Source of the DNA: Loripinus fragilis
Taxonomy: Eukaryota; Mollusca; Bivalvia; Lucinida; Lucinidae
Assembly (NCBI GenBank): GCA_964019695.1
Contig: OZ026527.1
Span: 74,983,471 to 75,047,470, forward strand
Reading direction: 5' to 3'
DNA length: 64,000 nucleotides
Under the pieces are notes generated by a model. It had not been told where the DNA came from. It worked only from the letters and a program-made list of their open reading frames with translations, and made no database searches. Shown in pieces: positions 37,707-51,439 of the stretch. The position numbers and the translations under genes were made by a program. Every line of letters begins with the position of its first letter. The first letter of the stretch is position 1.

Positions 37707-38232
37707 ACCTTGACCTTTGGAACTTATTTATAGCCATTGTCACATTAGATAAAACATATCAAGTGAGAATAATGACTTTGGCTTCAATAGTTTTCAAAAA
37801 CTCAACTTTTCAAAAATTTCCCCATTTAAATGCATTAGGAAGCAAATTCGACCTTGACGTAAAGTAGGTCAAGGTCAACCCAGGATCATCATTTGAACAA
37901 ACTTGGTAGGCCCCACATCCCCAATGCTACATACCAAGTCCCAAGGTCATCGGCCTTCTGGTTCTGGAGAAGAAGTATTTTAAAGGGTTTTTACCATATA
38001 TGGGCATGGCGGCCATCTTGGCCATGTGACCAGGACCATTTGAACAAACTTTGGTTCCCCCATCCTAAGGAGTCTCCAAATGAAATTTGAGTTCAATTGG
38101 CCCAGTGGTTTCAGAGAAGAAGATGTTTGAAAATGTTGACGGACGGACGACGGACGACGGACGGACGACGGACGACGGAGTCATTGGTATACTAATAGCT
38201 CACCTCGGAGCCTTCGGCTCAGGTGAGCTAAA

Positions 38233-41200
38233 AATGTACTGCTGTATAAATTATACTGCTAATCCAAAAATCATCATTTTTGCATTTTTTGCACTGGTAT
38301 TGAAAACCACCAGAATCCTTGGGGTGTAAGAATATCTGGAACAGTATGATTGATGTCAAGTAAGGTAGTGTCCAACAGAACCGTTTAAAACAATTGTTTG
38401 GACCCTTTCATGCCTGTATTAAACACACTTCCGATTAATTGTCCGATAATGTAACTGGGTCACAATAGTCCATCGTAAAGAGTATCGAAAAATTTAAACT
38501 TCGTAAGTAGTCTGTATGTCATGATAATTACACTGAGTGATTTTCATTCTTATCTGTTCAGTGGCTTTAGGCATACACCATCTCGAAAGTCGCCTTTATC
38601 ATGAGTTAATTTATTATGCTCAGAGTTGCGCCCCTTTATTATCATTATTCAAATGAGCCATCAATTTGTGATGTATTTGATAATTCACATGTTCAATACA
38701 TCAGTGATACCTTACATATATCATTAGATCAGTATTTAACCACCATTTTAAACACTTTACCAAATATGCAAAATATGCGTTTCTTTTGCTGTAGTATAGT
38801 ACCCATACTTTCCATAATGAACGAAAAAATGTTTTCGAACCGATGTTTGTTCTTGAAAGCAAAAGGAAAGACAGAATCAAAACATGAAGTTTTCGGCCTC
38901 TGGCAACGTTCAGTACGTCTGCACGACGTCATTGTTTTTGACGTAATTGGCCGTTTATATCCTAAGGATCAGGAATAATCAAATTGTTTTTGTTGCCAAC
39001 AGATACTCCTCAATCAGTTACATGAAAAACAAAAGTATCGCGACATGCGCGGACGTCACTCGTCTGTTATTGATGTTTGAAAATTTAAGACTGACGTTAG
39101 CAAAGAAACGCTGCGAGTGGGAGTGTAATAAAACGATTATTTCTGAAAAAAAATTATTTTTCCTTTTGTTAAGACATCTGGCTACCACCTAAAAGTGTTT
39201 GTTTTCAAATTGAATCAAATTCACATTTGTCAGACGACAATCGTTGAAAAACACTTACGTCGATATTACGTCAGAATGAACAGCATGAGCAAATCGAAAT
39301 CATGGCAAATCATGGTCCATTTTGCAAGAGGATAGAAAATGATAAAGAAAACATCCTCAAACCAATCATGTGGAAGAGACAGAAAATATAAAATGGTGCG
39401 TTTTTAAAGGCCCTCGGTATATGTGAAACCCAACCTCTTATATGTAGACCTTAGTAGCTGCATAACATATACTTAAATGTAAAGCAAGTCGGCTGTGTAG
39501 ATGTGATGTTATTTCATAACAGCAGCATGTATCCGTCACTATGCAATAGGGTTATGCGACTACGTCGATCAAGAATGTCGGCTAGCATGCGCGTAATTAC
39601 CTGACTGTGAGACACGGTCAATAAAAGTTAATTTTCTATCAAAAACAGGGTTTTTGTAAATACATTTGGAGAACCAGGAAATTATCAGCTTGCAACCGTA
39701 CGTTATGATTTCAAACGCTTAACGTAATTAACGTCAAGACCAAATATTACGTTTATTGCGGTTGAGTTTTATTCAATAAAAGCACATTGATTGCAAGAAA
39801 TAAACCTCTTGGCTCTCGCTTGTGATGTTTAATTGACATGTGGTTTTGTCACTTTCCCATGTGGTATCCTGGGTCAGGTGTGGTAATTGATTGTATCGAT
39901 TCCTGATTTTTGCCACATTTCTTACTTCAAAATGCTAGACGTTAACAAAATGAGTATTATGACGTCAAAATTTATAATTCTGCATTTTAAAGGCACCATA
40001 ATGTTTACGCAGAATGGTCATGTGGCAGTTAAGCAAGTTTAATGCTTACTTCCCGTATACAACAGGTTATTTTAATTTGCAAAATTGTGGTGCCGTCAAC
40101 GTAACGTCCCTCCCACACAATTCTACGGGTTTGTAAGGTAACAAAGCATGCCCTGTTATCTTTAGGTTCGATAAATCCCGTAATGCGACCTCAACGGCTT
40201 TAAATGACGAAAATGCATATTCTTCGCCATTGTGTGTCCTTGCATTCCAGTAGCTGGATTTGAATCACTACTTGACAGACATTTCAGCATGATACGAAAA
40301 CAAACAAACAAACAATCTCTTATTTCTACGCTCAGATAACAATTGTTACATATGAGCACATATCAAATGAGTCAAACATAGCATGGTGGCGACAACAGGA
40401 GAATTAATTTGCAACGTATCAGTAATTTTTAAAACGAATTAACTCTTCTGCAAGGGTTAAAGGGGAGGCTATATTTTGAAGATTTTTCTGCTTCTACATG
40501 TAACTGTGTCAATAGCATTTTTCTGCTTAATTGTGTTTACTTATTATTATTATTTTTTTTGATATATACATATAAAAGCCATGACCTGGCTACATATATA
40601 TTCACGACATGTCCTTTACAAATATATGTTTTCATAGTATAAAAGACAAAACTACTTTATTTTAGTACTTCAGCAAAGCCATAGCAAAACTCTGTCAAAA
40701 ACGTCTACAGTATTCGCGCCGGCACGCATGTGCATTTTGCTGTGAACAGGTTTCCCTCCTATCCGCCAGAGAATCGACCGTGGGTTCTCGAAAGAGTGGC
40801 CACAATCGATGCCCCAGGCGTGTCGGTAATAATTAAATAATAATTTAATAATTTCTTACTCTTGCTTGTACAGGAGTGCAGTTTGTTATAGGTTTAAATT
40901 GCACAGAGTTGCCAACGCGATTTAGTCAAAATGCACACAATATTTCAGCATGAACTATTACATCAGAATTTTACGTCAGATATAGTAATGTCAGAGCAAA
41001 TAAACAAGTATATACATGAATAAATAAATAAATAAATAAATAGTATTATCGTCAAAGCATGGTGATTAATTTCGGTAGATACCTTAGGGTTTTAAGTAAT
41101 TTATAAAGTTTGTATCAAAAAACAGTGCTAGATGGCATGCAGTGTCGACACATGCGCATTGTCTAAACCGACATGAAATTGAGACAACGCGCGCATACCG

Positions 41201-41450
41201 AAGCATGTCATGACAAATTATGCTTACAGACATGTTCAGGCTGCCACATTCCTTTGATGCGCAGGCGGAATGTTTATCTTCTCATGCCCATTACCGTCAA
41301 AAATGCATCTGGAAACGTCGTCCACTGAAGTCGTCCGCTGCACACAACTTCCCAACACCACTGACAAACACCGTGGACCCAGATCAGGCTGATACGATGA
41401 TTTCTTTGCACATTGTTAAGTCGACGCGATGTAACAAATCATGAAGAAAA
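38233..41450. other. No gene recognised
   Basis: The stretch holds a family C fragment at 39797-39930 (minus), an (AAAT)n run at 41016-41041 and a 120-residue open frame at 38616-38978 with no recognisable domain. Nothing else can be supported. Confidence 0.6.
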
Positions 41451-41454
41451 TTGG

Positions 41455-43625
41455 GTTTCTAGATCATCGTTCTGACGTCAACATCACATTTCAACGTTTT
41501 TAAGAGTCATTATCTGACCTCCATTATGGCTTGGATATAGAAAAAAAAAAATAGATTTTCTTGAAATTTTACCCATTTTTAACTACTGAAGAGTGATGAA
41601 CGAAAATGCATATTTTTTCAATTTTTCACTTTCGTTTCCATGACAACCACGATTTTCTTTTTTATCATTTTTCAGCAATATTTTGAGCTAAAAATTACAA
41701 TATTTTGGACTGCCCTACCCAAGAGGCAAATGTTTGTGTTTGTGCTTTCATACAATAAACATGACTTGGTACTTTACCCTTGTACTGATTCTGTTACTTT
41801 TCCGTTTCCATGGTAACACGCGCTATGATGGATTTTGACATGCTATCATGCATTTTTCAATGCACTAAAATTGGCAATTTTCAATATCATTTTTTTTAAA
41901 AAATTCTTAATTAATGTTTTTTCTCTCAATTAGTAAACTGATACCTATATTTCACAATATTTCCCATATTTATATGGGATAGAATGGTAACCCATCCCAC
42001 CTCCTAAACATTGTGTCACTTTGAATTAAGAGCTTGCAAATATAGGTTTGACATTAAAAATGAGCTTTTCTACATCTTCCGGGCTCTAATTTACGCCACT
42101 TATCGATTTAAAAAGGTATACATAAATTGAAATTTTGACCAAAAAGGCAGATTTGGGAGAATGACAACATAATATTATGGTGTTTCTAAAAGATGTTTGT
42201 GAGAAAACTGGAACAGTATTTTAATTTTTGTGTCACCAAAAGTATGGTTGCTATGGGTAATGTTGAGATAATTTACACCTTTTATAGCAAATGCCAAATA
42301 TCTTCAAAAAGTCATGCTAGTTTCTTTAATCTTAAGGTTTCTAATATTCTTAATATTTTGATTTTAAATGTTACAAAAAACAAGAGAGCCCAAGGGCCTT
42401 GGGTTGCTCACCTGCGAATGTCTATTCATAAGGTCAGGACATCTTAAAGTTATGTTAATGAAAATAATAATAGCATTTGTTTGGTAATTTTCTAGGTGAA
42501 TATGGAAACTTTTTTAGCTTCCATAGGAATAAAATGACCCAAATACCATAGCAACCGTGCTTTTATTGAGGTTTAACTAAGAATGAGAGAGAACAAAATG
42601 CCACACATCCATTTGCTCCTCAAATCAATGACATTACATTAATGAAAAAGGTATTTATATCAAGTTATGCATGATACCAGAGTTATTTGGTCATTGTTAA
42701 GGTAACATTATTTTGGATAGTTACCATAGCAACCAGATTGTTAGTTACACCAAAAATTAAAAAATATCCTGGGCAATTTATTCATGCAATAAGAACTTCC
42801 TGTTGTCATAAAATTTGTTAAAAATGTTTAGTTTTAAGCAAAATAGCATTTAATTTTACATTAAACTTTGATGCCTAATATTATATCATTATAAGCATTA
42901 AACCACAATAATTTAAAGTAGTATGTAGAATTGCTACACGATGGTTGTGTGAAACGGTACTTCTGTTGTGACAGATAATCACTTCTTAGATAAAATACAA
43001 AAGATCAGAATCATTTTGTTCATCTAAAAACATCATGATTTTTCTTGGACAGTAATCAACTTCAAATAAAATTTATTTCAAAATAAAAAATAATCCAGTC
43101 CCAATTTTTCAATATGGTGAAATGTATCAGTTAACTAATTGGGAGCGAAAAAAAAAATAAGAAATTATGTATAAATTTTTGGAAAATTATATTGAAAATT
43201 GCCAATTTTTAGTGCATTGAAAAATGCATAATAGCATGTAAAATCCATCATAGCGCGTGTTACCATGGAAACGGAAAAGTAACAGAATCAGTACAAGGGT
43301 AAAGTACCAAGTCATGTATGAAAGCACAAACACAAACATATGCCACATTGCCTCTTGGGTAGGGCTGACCAAAATATTGTATTTTCTAGCTCAAAATATT
43401 GCTGAAAAATGCTAAAAATAGAATATCGTCGTTGTCATGGAAACGGAAGTGAATAATTGAATAAAATATGCATTTTTGTTCATCACTCGACAGAAGTTAA
43501 AAATGGTAAAATTTTCAAGAAAAATCATTTTTTTCTATTTCCAACTGATTTTGACGCACTCAGATAATGACTCTTAAGTGTTTTTATCTTGTGGTGTTAA
43601 TTTTATCGTTATGTCTCCGTTTAAA
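41455..43625. mobile_element. Element with about 520 bp inverted arms
   Basis: The left arm (about 41455-41975) and the right arm (about 43110-43625) are inverted copies. Shared runs include AAGAGTCATTATCTGA, GTTTCCATGGTAACACGCGC, GTACTTTACCCTTGTACTGA and TAAAATTGGCAATTTTCAAT or close variants. The 1.1 kb centre begins another repeat-like motif, AACAAGAGAGCCCAAGGGCC (42376), and has no transposase-like frame. It looks like a non-autonomous long-TIR DNA transposon. Confidence 0.85.
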
Positions 43626-43904
43626 ATGGAGTTTTCTTATCAAAAACATGACTGTGATACCGAAGCAGCTTCAAGTAAGTTCTCTCCAATTACTTTCCTC
43701 CAGGTGAAATTTTACTTTTCTGATGAAATGGGAGAAATGATTTAATTATGATTATTTCTGCAGGCACTATTTGCTTTGAATATCTGAAATTTTAAAGATT
43801 CACATCACACCCTTTCTTATACTTTACTTAATGATCTGATAGATCTGGGAAACGGTATAGTCAAATATCAACTTTATACCAATGAGATCAGAATCACATG
43901 CAAT

Positions 43905-44042
43905 CTGCTTGGTTGCATCTGGGGCTTTGGTTTGTTTGTCTTCCTGGTGTCTCGTGATTGTTGTGTGACTCTTCCTCACGATGTCACGGCTTTGTCTGCA
44001 GTTTGTGATTGTGGTATTTCCTGATCATACTCACTTACTAGT
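43905..44042 (-). mobile_element. Repeat family D, fragment
   Basis: TTTGTTTGTCTTCCTGGTGT, GCAGTTTGTGATTGTGGTAT and TCCTGATCATACTCACTTAC are the minus-strand family D signature. Confidence 0.7.
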
Positions 44043-44862
44043 TTTCACTGTTACCCAACACACCTGTTAAGGCGTTTCTAGCCAACAGTTTGATGACTAA
44101 AGTTTCACTGATTAAACTACAACGTATTTAAAAGGACACACATTCTTTGCAAGTGATCTGTTACCTGAATCCTCCCTACAAAACATGCAGCATTCATTTA
44201 TAGCACAATAAAAGTAGTTGGTACTACTGTACACTGTTTTGCATGCAGATCATTTCTTTTTGCCATTTAACATAATGAAAATTTCCCTTCTTTAAAAAAA
44301 AACCCTTTCTAGTTCTAAATTGCCTTTATATCACTGAAACACTGTTGAGACTTACTGGTCTGGAAAAATCAGAAAAAACGCTTATTTAAGCATTCGAAGG
44401 TACAGACATTTTGTGAAAAAAAGGTTTTGAGATACCTATTAGGAGTACTCCTGTATACTGAATCCAAAAAACAATGTTGGCAAGCTGAAAAATGGCGTCT
44501 TCACTCTCTGATTTGCATATTTCCAAGATGGCCGCCAAATTGAAGAAAACTCCATAAAATCTGTAGAGTAACGTGTTAAGGATCAATTTATGTAATAATA
44601 ATTAAAATATGACCAAGAGGTAATCAGGCGGGACAACTTGAGCAAAAACTCTTGCTTCCAACTTAGTTAAGGTTTTTTCATGATAGTCCATGCAGATTAT
44701 CTGGCCAAACTGTATCAGGAATGATTTGATTAAAATGTGAACTTTAAAAATAATGCATCGCAATGATATAATTATTGTTTGCAGATAAATATGGCGATTT
44801 AAACTACATTCTGTAGGTATGAGCTAGTGGAGGGGGTTAATGCGATTTTAAAGAAAGTGGGC

Positions 44863-46355
44863 CTGTACCTACAAAATGACTCGTATCTCATCAGCAACTC
44901 ACCCTACACTATTAAACTTGCTAGCAAATTATAGGTTAGATATAGTGCTTTCATCCGATGGAATGGTCTGATATGCAGATTTATTATCTAAATTTACATA
45001 TTCATCAATACTGATCAAAATTTCAGAAAATAATGAAAATTATAAAAAAGCAAATATAAACTGAATTCTGTCCCAAACTGTCCTTGTTGTATGTTATTAT
45101 ATCATCACTGATCCACTTTGACAAGTCCTTTCATCCAATAGTCATATATAAAATTATCTAATTTGCATATTCATGAATATTTATGGAACTATAAGTAGTG
45201 GTAAAGTCATGGAATAACTATTTGCCCCCCCCCCCCCCTCCCTCCACCCCCCACCCACACACACACCTCGAGAGGAGGAGGGGCGTTATATGACTTACCT
45301 TGCACCCAAGGACAATTAGCAATGGATGCGAAATTGTTGAGTGGGACCACTAAATACCAAGAATTCTTATTGACTCCGAAAATAAACCTGTTTGGATTAC
45401 ATACAATTGCATGGCACTGTAGATGGGTCATTTGCAAACAGACCCAAGATCTACACTTATGTGGCGTACATTCTTTGTTGGATTTTTTCTCTCTTCCACT
45501 AATTCAAGAAATGCAAGTTGCCAGTTACTGGCGAAACAAAATGGTCGCTAAATAGCAAAGAAAAAACTGGTTCAGGGAGTCCTGCCTAGAATAATTTACC
45601 CTCCCTCCATAATGTGAAAATCCATTATATGATTCTAAAGATAGAGGTTGTACCTACAAAATGATTAATATCTTAGCAGCAACTCATCCTAGACTACCGA
45701 CCTTGGTACCAAATTAAAGCCCAGACACAGTTTTTTTATTCAATGTGCTGATATGCAAATTTTCGTTTTTGCATATTCATGAGTACAAATAAAAAAAGAA
45801 ATTAAGAAAATTAGTAGAAAAATAAGGGGGTGTACCTATACATATTACCCATATGTCAGTTGCTAGTTATAATAGATTATCAAACTGGATACCAAATCAA
45901 AGCCTAGACAAATTACTTTTACCCAATGGTCCGATATGCGAATGATCTAATTTGAATTTTCATGGATATCTATGAAAACATGAGAAATAAGAAACAAATG
46001 GTAGAAAAAAAGAAGGTACGTACAACACTACCTAAATGTCAGCTGCTAACTATTCTAGATTGCCAAACGTTTTACCAAATAAAAGTTGAGACATTACACT
46101 TTAGCCCAATAGTATGATATACAAATTATCTTATTTGCATATTCATGAAAATCAATAAAAACATTAGAAATAAGAGAAAAATATTGAAAAAATAAAGGGC
46201 TGTACGTACAACATAAATCATATGTCAGCTGCTGACTATTCTAGACTTCCAAAATTGGTATCAAATGAAAGGTGAGTCATAGTACTTTAACAGAATAGTC
46301 TGATATACAAATCTAATTTACATATTTGTGAATATTAATGAAAACATTAAACAAA
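44863..46355. repeat. Degenerate satellite, about 185 bp period
   Basis: At least six units (44863, 45063, 45648, 45831, 46015, 46201) share TGTACCTACAA, TATGTCAGCTGCTGACTATT-type and GATATGCAAATTATCTAATT followed by TGCATATTCATGAA. The second unit is followed by foreign sequence with a poly-C run at 45223-45255. Divergence between units is high, so the array is old. Confidence 0.85.
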
Positions 46356-46559
46356 GAAAGAAAAACCGATGGTAACATATAATTATATCTATTGGTGGAA
46401 TGGGGAATCTGTATGGAAGAAGCAGAATGAAACTGAAGAGGAGAAAGTAAAATTTTGACTGTTTTTCGGATATTCATTATTGAGTTTTAAGTTTATACCA
46501 TACACTAAAAAGCAGCATTCATATCGGTTATTTATAGCAATTTCCAGTGAAATTTGAGG

Positions 46560-46668
46560 TTCAACACAGCATTCAATGTCACGCCGGTATTTGGACCTCC
46601 AAATTTAACACACAAAAAACGTTGTCGAAGTTAGAACCCCTCTAACAACACTTTCTGGATTCGCGCAT
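46560..46668. mobile_element. MITE family B, right-end fragment
   Basis: TATTTGGACCTCCAAATTTA to CTTTCTGGATTCGCGCATGC. Confidence 0.6.
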
Positions 46669-46679
46669 GCTTGTACATT

Positions 46680-49230
46680 GCAAACTAATTAAGTTAAGGC
46701 CCAGTTGAAAAACAGCCCTATTTAAGATTTTTTTAATCCATCTTGTAGAAAAAATACGATGGTACAGTCGATAAGGGTAACATGTAAGAGTCACATTTAG
46801 CGTGGATGCCAGTTCTGAAAGTGGTGCCGATTATTTCTAAAACATAATAGGCACACCTACTCAAAATTGTGCTATTATTGTCAATTAAGCTTATCTCCAT
46901 GATGGTCTAAGTCTCAGGTCAGCTGAAAGGGGTTCTTGCATGGTATGGGGAATTAACATGGGGGTCTGCCCACGCTTGGATGTTGATAATATTATGTTAT
47001 TTAATTGTCTGGGGTATAACTTTAATATGTATGGTGCGTTTGAGTTTTTATGCAATTCCATTGCTAATTTATGAAGTCATGAATGATATCACTATAATAC
47101 CTTAGGTTAATGAGTTATAATTATTTCTAAAGTAATTGAAATATCATGTAACGGGCGGAGAAATGTTTTATTAAATAGCTATATCATTGATAAGTTCGTT
47201 GTTACTTAAAATGGCTTTGTATGTAAAAGGATATTGGGGTGGCATTCATTTTTATAGCATGGTACCCCAATTTTCGACTGTATATTTTGTATTCAGTCAA
47301 ATTTGGAATTAACATTTTTACAGGTTGCGGTCTTTGTCAAGATACCATTTCAACATATAAACTATCCATATATGTTAAGAATATGTAGACCATATTTCAT
47401 CAAATTCAAGGACTGGTAACATTTTTTTTCAACTTGATGTAAACACATGGCCCTAATTGATTGAAATGTAAATAATACAATAATTATGTTTTGGTGTAAA
47501 ACATACTTGAATACTTGCTTAGTTTGAATCACCATGCTAGTACGTTTATTGGTAGAAGTTGATATGGATTGGAAAAAGAAAAAAACAACAATATTCTTTG
47601 ATATTAAGTGCCACGATTATTATTTAATTTGCTTACACAATAATATTAGCCAAAATGATACAATATGTTGACACTTGTACTTACCACATCTAGTTTCTAA
47701 CATTAAAACTACATCTAGCCAATGTTATACTTAATATGAAACATTATTAAAAAATTAATTCATACAGAAGAGAAACCTTATGACAAGTCAGTTCATACAG
47801 GAGAAGAACCTTATATTTATGATTTTATAATTGTAAGACTCATTAATAAACCTGCTTCACAAAAATAACCCCCTGTCAAACCTATTGGTTAAAATTAACC
47901 ATTTTGGTCACAGATAACTCTTGGCTTCAAATGTATTGCTTATTTAATGCTTAAATGTTCTCTGATCATTCTGTTTTGTAAAACTGATGCTGATTTTCAT
48001 CAAATAGCAACATTCATTTGAACTAAATGATTAATTTTGCTAACACTGACCTAAACCCATAAGAGGTAGGAAATGACAAAGTTACTGGTTTTGGATTTTC
48101 ATGATATTTGGCTCAGATCAGCAGTATATATATGGCATGTTTTTGTGATAATATGATATCTTGACAAAGACTAGAACATATCGATCTTTTGAATTGAATG
48201 TTGAATATTTTGTAAACATTTGGAAAAAAATATTGAAATTTACAATCACTTCTTCTGAAAACGTAAACCATAATTTATCCAAATGGTTTCGTGGTATTAA
48301 AATAATGTCTATGGTATTTTGGATTCAATCTAGATGACAAATCATAGAAATAAACAAAACTATAGATTTAGGACATGGAAATTTAGAGACAGGTACCACC
48401 TCAAAGGTGGAGTACGTCAGGGTTGCTTCCTAAGCCTTATTCTTAACTATCTAATTCGATAAATACATTTCATAGTTCGTATATAATGAGTTATTAATAT
48501 GCAAAGTTTGAAGAAAATCCATGCGTGGGCACAGATGAAAGTACCCCTTTTTCACATTCCTGTTATAGTCAGTTTGATGGCCTAAACTAACATTTTAGTA
48601 TCCCATTAAGCCAGGAAAAAATCTGCTCTCAAATTTTTTATGACCTGGAATATAATTGACGGCATTTTTGTGGCACTGTTCATATGAAATGCACCATTAT
48701 GGGAAATGTATTGTAAAATGTAAATGCATGTTTTTCATAAAAATGACTAATTTTATTATCACATACATTGTATTTCTAGACACCAAAACGTAATTGCCAC
48801 TGCTTATTCCAAGGGATATATAAAACCTGCCATATTTTCTATACATGGATAGGCTACATACAAGGTGCCCATTTTATTAGGTAGACATATTTTTACGATG
48901 TTTGATTAACATAGATATACTTCTGCATACTCATTGACTTTGGAATTAAGTTAAATGGGTTCACTTCCGAATCATCACATATTGCAGCGTACCTTTTTTA
49001 AAGTTTGAAATTTGATTTGGACATCCTTTATTGTGTTATGTATGTTACATGTTTTTTTAAAAGCAACAAAACGGACATCTAAGTCTAAAATAGTTCCTAC
49101 AGATTCTTTATCAATTCCAAATTGGTCCATACTTTGTATTTACCTTTAAAGGTAAATTAATCTGTCTTATTTTTCCCTATCTTAATGTGTCAGTTAATGA
49201 ACTCTTAACCTGGAGGCCCAATGTAAAACA
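46680..49230. other. Long AT-rich stretch without a gene
   Basis: I see no exon with a recognisable domain, apart from the short zinc-finger-like remnant at 47754-47825. No clear repeats were noticed. Confidence 0.5.
47754..47825 (+). pseudogene. Remnant of a C2H2 zinc-finger linker
   Basis: Reads IHTEEKPYDKSVHTGEEPYIY. HTGEKPY is the classic linker of tandem C2H2 fingers, and here two linker-like pieces sit close together with no finger (no C-x2-C, no full spacing) between them. It looks like a decayed fragment; chance is possible. Confidence 0.35.
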
Positions 49231-49239
49231 TGCACATCA

Positions 49240-51205
49240 GAAAGGGAAAATTCACACATTTTTTTTTTCAAATTTATGCATCTATCATAAAGCTTACAGT
49301 ATGGCAGGAATAATCCCTCATCAAATGTTTGTAAACGCTCTTCAATTGGCCAGTAATTAATAACTTTTGCTTGTTCATGGGGTCTGGCTTTTTTCAGGTC
49401 AATGAGCTCTACACAAAAAAACTGGAAGCACTACCATCTGCTTAAACATAATACAAGCAATGTTGTATATCCTTGATAATGTCAAAAATAACAATGTTTC
49501 AGAGTAATATTTTTAGCAGTGGGTGCATTGATAAGTACATTTTGATACCTGACTGATATTTAATACTTATTTCTAAAATTTAACCCTCATAGCACCAATT
49601 ATTACTATAGCAGAACACATATTTTGTAACAGTTTTCTTCATTTTGGGTACAAAAAGACGGATTAAAATCAAATTATACTTATAAAAAAATCTTTTGACA
49701 GTTGGAACATTCTAATGTACATTGATCTGACCGTTGGTTGTTATTTAAACAGAATATCAATTATCCAATATTGAAATGGAGTAATTGACTGACGGTGTTG
49801 CTTCAATCATTTAGCTGACCTGCATAAAGAGGTAAACTCAGGTTAATGGGTGTCTGTTGCTATAAGATGACTGCTCCCAGATGTTTGCATAGAGCAGATA
49901 AATAGTCCTGTAATTAACTTAGCAGATGAATAAATGATCTGTGATAATTAAATCAGTACATAATGAAATATTTATTTTTGATTCAATTAAAATGTTAAAA
50001 GTCAAGAACATACACTATGAGAAGCACCACTTTAACATACTAAAGCATGAACGTCTTCCGTAAAATGTAAAAAAATTAAAATGTTTGTAATTACATCAGG
50101 CCTGAGAAATTCCCAAAAACTAAAGGGCAGAGCCAGCTTAAATGTGTCTCAAGATGAGCTATTTTCAAATATTGTAGTGACATACATACTAGCACAAGCT
50201 TAATTCAGTGGCTGTTCGTTCCCAAATTACCAGTATGAGGTACTAAGTCAATCTTCAGAATTTAAAAAATATTGTAACAAACTGATTAAAACATTATAAT
50301 GACACAATCAAAGATACACAATCGCTCTATCAAATTGCTTGTTCATTAAACTTTGTTTTAGATATTGTTTATGCTAACGCAAAACTACTTAGCAATGCAA
50401 ATAATGGAGATATTCAAAAATACAATGTTTAAGTTAAATGGCACCCTTTGAAAAAAAAGCAATCTTAAAGGGAAAATTCACACTTTTTTAAATGCATTTA
50501 TTATAGAGCTTACAGTATGGTAGGAATCATTCATTTAATGTGTGAAATCCCTTCAATTAGCCTGTAATTAACTACTTTCAGTTTACACTGGGGGTCTGGC
50601 CATTTGCATGTTGTTGAGCTCCTAACAAGTGGACTGGATGCACTATGACCTGCTTACACACTACCTGACCAAAGTCTTAAATCCTTGATAATGTCAAAAA
50701 TTCACAATGTGTCAGAGTAATATTTAAAGCAGTGTGTACATTGGTGACATGGGCCATTGTTTGATAATTATTTCTAAAATTCAACCCTTAAATCACTAAT
50801 TATTACTATAGCAGACGACATATTTTGTAACAACTTTCTTAATTTTGGGTACAATAAGACATAGCAAAATCAACTGAAACTTATTGAAAAACAAAATACT
50901 TTTCTTTAAATAGTCGTAACATTCTAATTTGCTTTAATTGGCTGATAATTGTTATTAAAACAGAATATCAATTATCCAATATCGAAATCAAGCAATGTAT
51001 GGAACCACTAGCAAGGTGATTCCATGAGTCATTTAGATGACCTGAATTAGAGGTTAATGTCCATCTTTTAATGACCATTACTGTAATATGGCAGCCCCCA
51101 GATGTTTAGATTAAGGCAATTAACACTGCCATAATAAACTTCGCAGATGAAGGGATGATCTATAAAAATAAATAAGTACATAATGAAATATTTATTTTTG
51201 ATTCA
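49240..51205. repeat. Old tandem duplication, period about 1.22 kb
   Basis: The segment 49240-49990 is repeated at 50460-51205. Shared runs include GAAAATTCACAC, AGCTTACAGTATGG, TATCCTTGATAATGTCAAAA, AATTATTACTATAGCAGA and CATAATGAAATATTTATTTT. Identity by eye is near three quarters. No open frame is shared. Confidence 0.85.
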
Positions 51206-51439
51206 AGAAAAAAGTTTGATACCATGAACATACACTTTAATAGTCAATTGAAAATATGGCTTAAACATTGTTTGAATGCTATTTATTTTCCTAAATGTGA
51301 AAAACGTAATATATTTAACACACAACGTTATGTGACTTTTGCATGAAATAAAGGTAAATGTATATAGTTACTTTAAAATATTCAATGGATATCAATACTT
51401 ATTTGAAAGTAATATCAAAGAAAGAAATAGTTCAACAGC

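Larger units (their letters stand above)
36535..38232. repeat. TGACCTTGAC repeat block with internal units
   Basis: Opens GAGGACCTGAAGGTCCTGAG and ends with the hairpin AGCTCACCTCGGAGCCTTCG/GCTCAGGTGAGCT. TAGGTCAAGGTCAAC recurs near 36585, 36940, 37387 and 37866, so units run about 0.35-0.48 kb. Each unit also has CATATATGGGCATGGCGGCC-type sequence. A (GACGGACGACG)n minisatellite is at 38137-38180. It lies 2-3.7 kb upstream of the ceramide synthase start. The short open frames are repeat by-products. Confidence 0.85.

Noticed and set aside
38616..38978. 120-residue plus-strand open frame
   Set aside because: No family recognised, no neighbouring exon that extends it, and no splice context. 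Left uncalled.
36060..39415. Large inverted pair around AAAAACGCACCA (36066 and 39393)
   Set aside because: Similarity covers only about 25-30 bp and fades at once on both sides; too weak to call an element.
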